This document shows, piece after piece, positions 63,096 through 64,000 of a DNA stretch of 64,000 nt (position 1 is its first letter; each line of letters begins with the position of its first letter). The notes beneath the pieces are model-generated. The model did no database searches. It saw only the letters and a program-made list of their open reading frames with translations, and had not been told where the DNA came from. A program made the translations under genes and the position numbers. The stretch is from Bacteroidota bacterium (GTDB lineage: Bacteria; Bacteroidota; Bacteroidia; Chitinophagales; Chitinophagaceae): the NCBI GenBank assembly GCA_023417815.1, contig JAEZEI010000021.1:62001-126000 (forward strand). Reading direction: 5' to 3'.

Positions 63096-63140
63096 CCGTA
63101 TTTCTACGGTAGGATTCAATAATATTAGTGTTTAATTTTG
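63096..63140 (+). promoter_or_regulatory. Palindrome plus -7 box of small transcript 1
   Basis: CCGTA-TTTC-TACGG at 63096-63109 is followed by TAATTTTG at 63133-63140, 37 bases from motif start to box start. No TTG is seen near -33, as expected for an activator-dependent promoter. The palindrome centre would lie at about -44 from the start of transcription. Confidence 0.55.
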
Positions 63141-63146
63141 CGGTAC

Positions 63147-63242
63147 GAACGTTAGGTTTTTTAGTTTTAACCGTACCCTGTTTAACCACGGTTTTCGAAG
63201 AGATGACGAAAGGAATAAGCAATTATTCCTTTTGTTTTTTTT
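63147..63242 (+). ncRNA. Candidate small RNA 1 behind the two-component operon
   Basis: The unit would begin six or seven bases after TAATTTTG and end at the terminator at 63209-63242, giving about 95 nucleotides. No convincing coding frame lies in it. A GGTAC / GTACC pair (around 63142 and 63171) and a GGTT / AACC pair can form 5' stems. It is proposed from the promoter, motif and terminator pattern only. Confidence 0.4.
63209..63242 (+). terminator. Terminator of small transcript 1
   Basis: The perfect 10-bp stem AAAGGAATAA / TTATTCCTTT with loop GCAA is followed by TG and eight T residues. Confidence 0.8.
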
Positions 63243-63255
63243 ACGATGAAAAATT

Positions 63256-63300
63256 CCGTATTTCTACGGTAGTTTTTCTTAAAGTGAATCTCTAATTTTG
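63256..63300 (+). promoter_or_regulatory. Palindrome plus -7 box of small transcript 2
   Basis: CCGTA-TTTC-TACGG at 63256-63269, then TAATTTTG at 63293-63300, again with exactly 37 bases between starts. The 17-mer CCGTATTTCTACGGTAG is shared with the copy at 63096; the 20 bases in between are not. Confidence 0.55.
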
Positions 63301-63306
63301 ACTCAT

Positions 63307-63366
63307 AAAATTTTTTATTGACGGGGGTCTTTAAAAGAGCGCAAGGATTTATCCTGCGCTTTTTTA
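63307..63366 (+). ncRNA. Candidate small RNA 2 behind the two-component operon
   Basis: A transcript starting after TAATTTTG would run about 60 nucleotides to the terminator at 63338-63366. It contains GACGGGGGTC and no reading frame of note. Its sequence is unlike candidate 1 outside the promoter, so the two would be separate RNAs under one control. Confidence 0.35.
63338..63366. terminator. Terminator of small transcript 2, also facing the last gene
   Basis: The stem AGCGCAAGGA / TCCTGCGCT (one bulged A) is followed by TTTTTT on the plus strand. On the minus strand it is followed by CTTTT and could help end the partial gene at 63368. Confidence 0.7.
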
Positions 63367-63367
63367 T

Positions 63368-64000
63368 TTAAGGGCACTCGTATTTATAACCCATATATTC
63401 AAATCCACCCTGGCTCACAAGCAAAGGCCTGTTCAACGAATCGAGCTGATAGCTTATTGGATAATCTTCGCCATCGTAAATGGTGAAGTTGATCACATTA
63501 TTCCTGCTGAGGAAGTAAGGAACATGCGGCTCAAATCCTACGTGAATCCGGAAGAACGGATCTGCGAGATAAAAATATCTTGAAACAGGGTTGAAATAGT
63601 TCAGATCATTATTATAGGCATAGAAGATTGAATCAAATACGCCCATATTATCTGACATATACATTGCCGTGATGTTCTCACCGGTATAAACAAAATCTGA
63701 ATAGAGCGTATCATTGTATCCGGCTACATTCAGGAGCGAGTCAACCCTGGTTATCCTTGACAGTTTAGTGCCGTTATACTGAAATACCAGGTCGGAATAA
63801 ATGGAATCATTCCAGAAGAAATCATATTCGTGGGTGCGAACTCTTGACAACAACCCGTTTGCAAAATCGAAGGTATCGATCCTGTAAACCTCGTTCGAAA
63901 AAGTGGAGGTGTATTCCATAGCCCTGATGAAATTACCCGCGTAAAAATATTTTACAATGGCCTCGCTTCCTTCAAGCCGGGTAAGAATACCATTCTCATA
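63368..64000 (-). CDS. Beta-rich YD-repeat-like protein, cut by right edge
   Basis: The frame stays open from the stop at 63368 to the right edge, so the start is outside the window; the ATG at 63919 is internal. The roughly 210 visible residues are strand-turn units with Tyr, Asp and Asn (YEYDFFWND, FVYTGENITAMYMSD, LDSLNRPLLVSQGGFEYMGY). This is the pattern of YD-repeat-like or DUF4595-like exported lipoproteins common in Bacteroidota. The signal peptide cannot be checked. No function is assigned. Confidence 0.7.
   Translation of the reverse strand, partial: YENGILTRLEGSEAIVKYFYAGNFIRAMEYTSTFSNEVYRIDTFDFANGLLSRVRTHEYDFFWNDSIYSDLVFQYNGTKLSRITRVDSLLNVAGYNDTLYSDFVYTGENITAMYMSDNMGVFDSIFYAYNNDLNYFNPVSRYFYLADPFFRIHVGFEPHVPYFLSRNNVINFTIYDGEDYPISYQLDSLNRPLLVSQGGFEYMGYKYECP

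Overview
The window looks like chromosomal DNA of a member of the Bacteroidota, most likely of the family Chitinophagaceae or a close relative. This rests on the gene content (DUF5362, DUF2911, DUF4136 and DUF4256 proteins, a SusC-like TonB-dependent receptor with an N-terminal carboxypeptidase-regulatory domain, a TamB-like giant protein, many small lipoproteins) and on promoters of the Bacteroidota type: TTG, about 19-22 bases, then TAnnTTTG, in front of lon, both tRNA genes and ribBA. I see no insertion sequence, prophage, CRISPR array or rRNA operon. Both window edges cut genes.

Layout. 0-7.4 kb: SpoIIM/RDD membrane genes, a DUF5362 protein, proS, a lipoprotein, a FadL-like outer membrane protein and miaA. 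7.4-15 kb: pRiA4b ORF-3-like protein, CCA-adding-type enzyme, lon, M42 peptidase, a UbiA-like membrane protein and a lipoprotein. 15-20 kb: LuxE-like acyl-protein synthetase, GH-A clan glycosidase, galK and galM. 20-23.6 kb: DUF4136 lipoprotein, tRNA-Lys, SDR enzyme, SAM hydrolase family protein, DUF2911 protein. 23.7-30.3 kb: a leftward M14 peptidase / PIG-L deacetylase / sodium:solute symporter set. 30.4-39.8 kb: tamB-like gene, ribBA, TonB-dependent receptor. 39.8-42.8 kb: esterase, ATP-grasp enzyme and GCS2-type carboxylate-amine ligase. 42.8-44 kb: a gene-poor stretch with tRNA-Arg and several kinds of repeats. 44-50 kb: DUF4256 protein, a decayed DinB-family gene, and a leftward operon of P-type ATPase, two universal stress proteins and a YqjE/holin-like membrane protein. 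50-54.5 kb: L,D-transpeptidase, SET-domain protein, MATE transporter and small membrane proteins. 54.5-59.1 kb: a leftward operon of lipoprotein, Kef-type antiporter, CHASE3-type histidine kinase and single-domain response regulator. 59.4-64 kb: glycine-zipper lipoprotein, LTxxQ protein, then a rightward operon ending in a NarL-type two-component system.

The most interesting signal lies around that last two-component system. The palindrome CCGTA-N4-TACGG occurs once in front of its operon (60678-60691) and twice just behind it (63096-63109 and 63256-63269). Each downstream copy is followed, at exactly the same distance, by the same -7 box TAATTTTG, without a clear -33 TTG. A Rho-independent terminator then follows, with no convincing reading frame in between. 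The simplest reading is two tandem, activator-dependent small-RNA genes controlled by the adjacent response regulator. This is inferred from sequence only.

Other points worth checking are the ATP-grasp/GCS2/esterase cluster, a 41-bp tandem repeat with internal inverted arms, a 12-bp inverted repeat at 60.55 kb, a tamB-like gene without an ATG start, and the internally deleted DinB gene.
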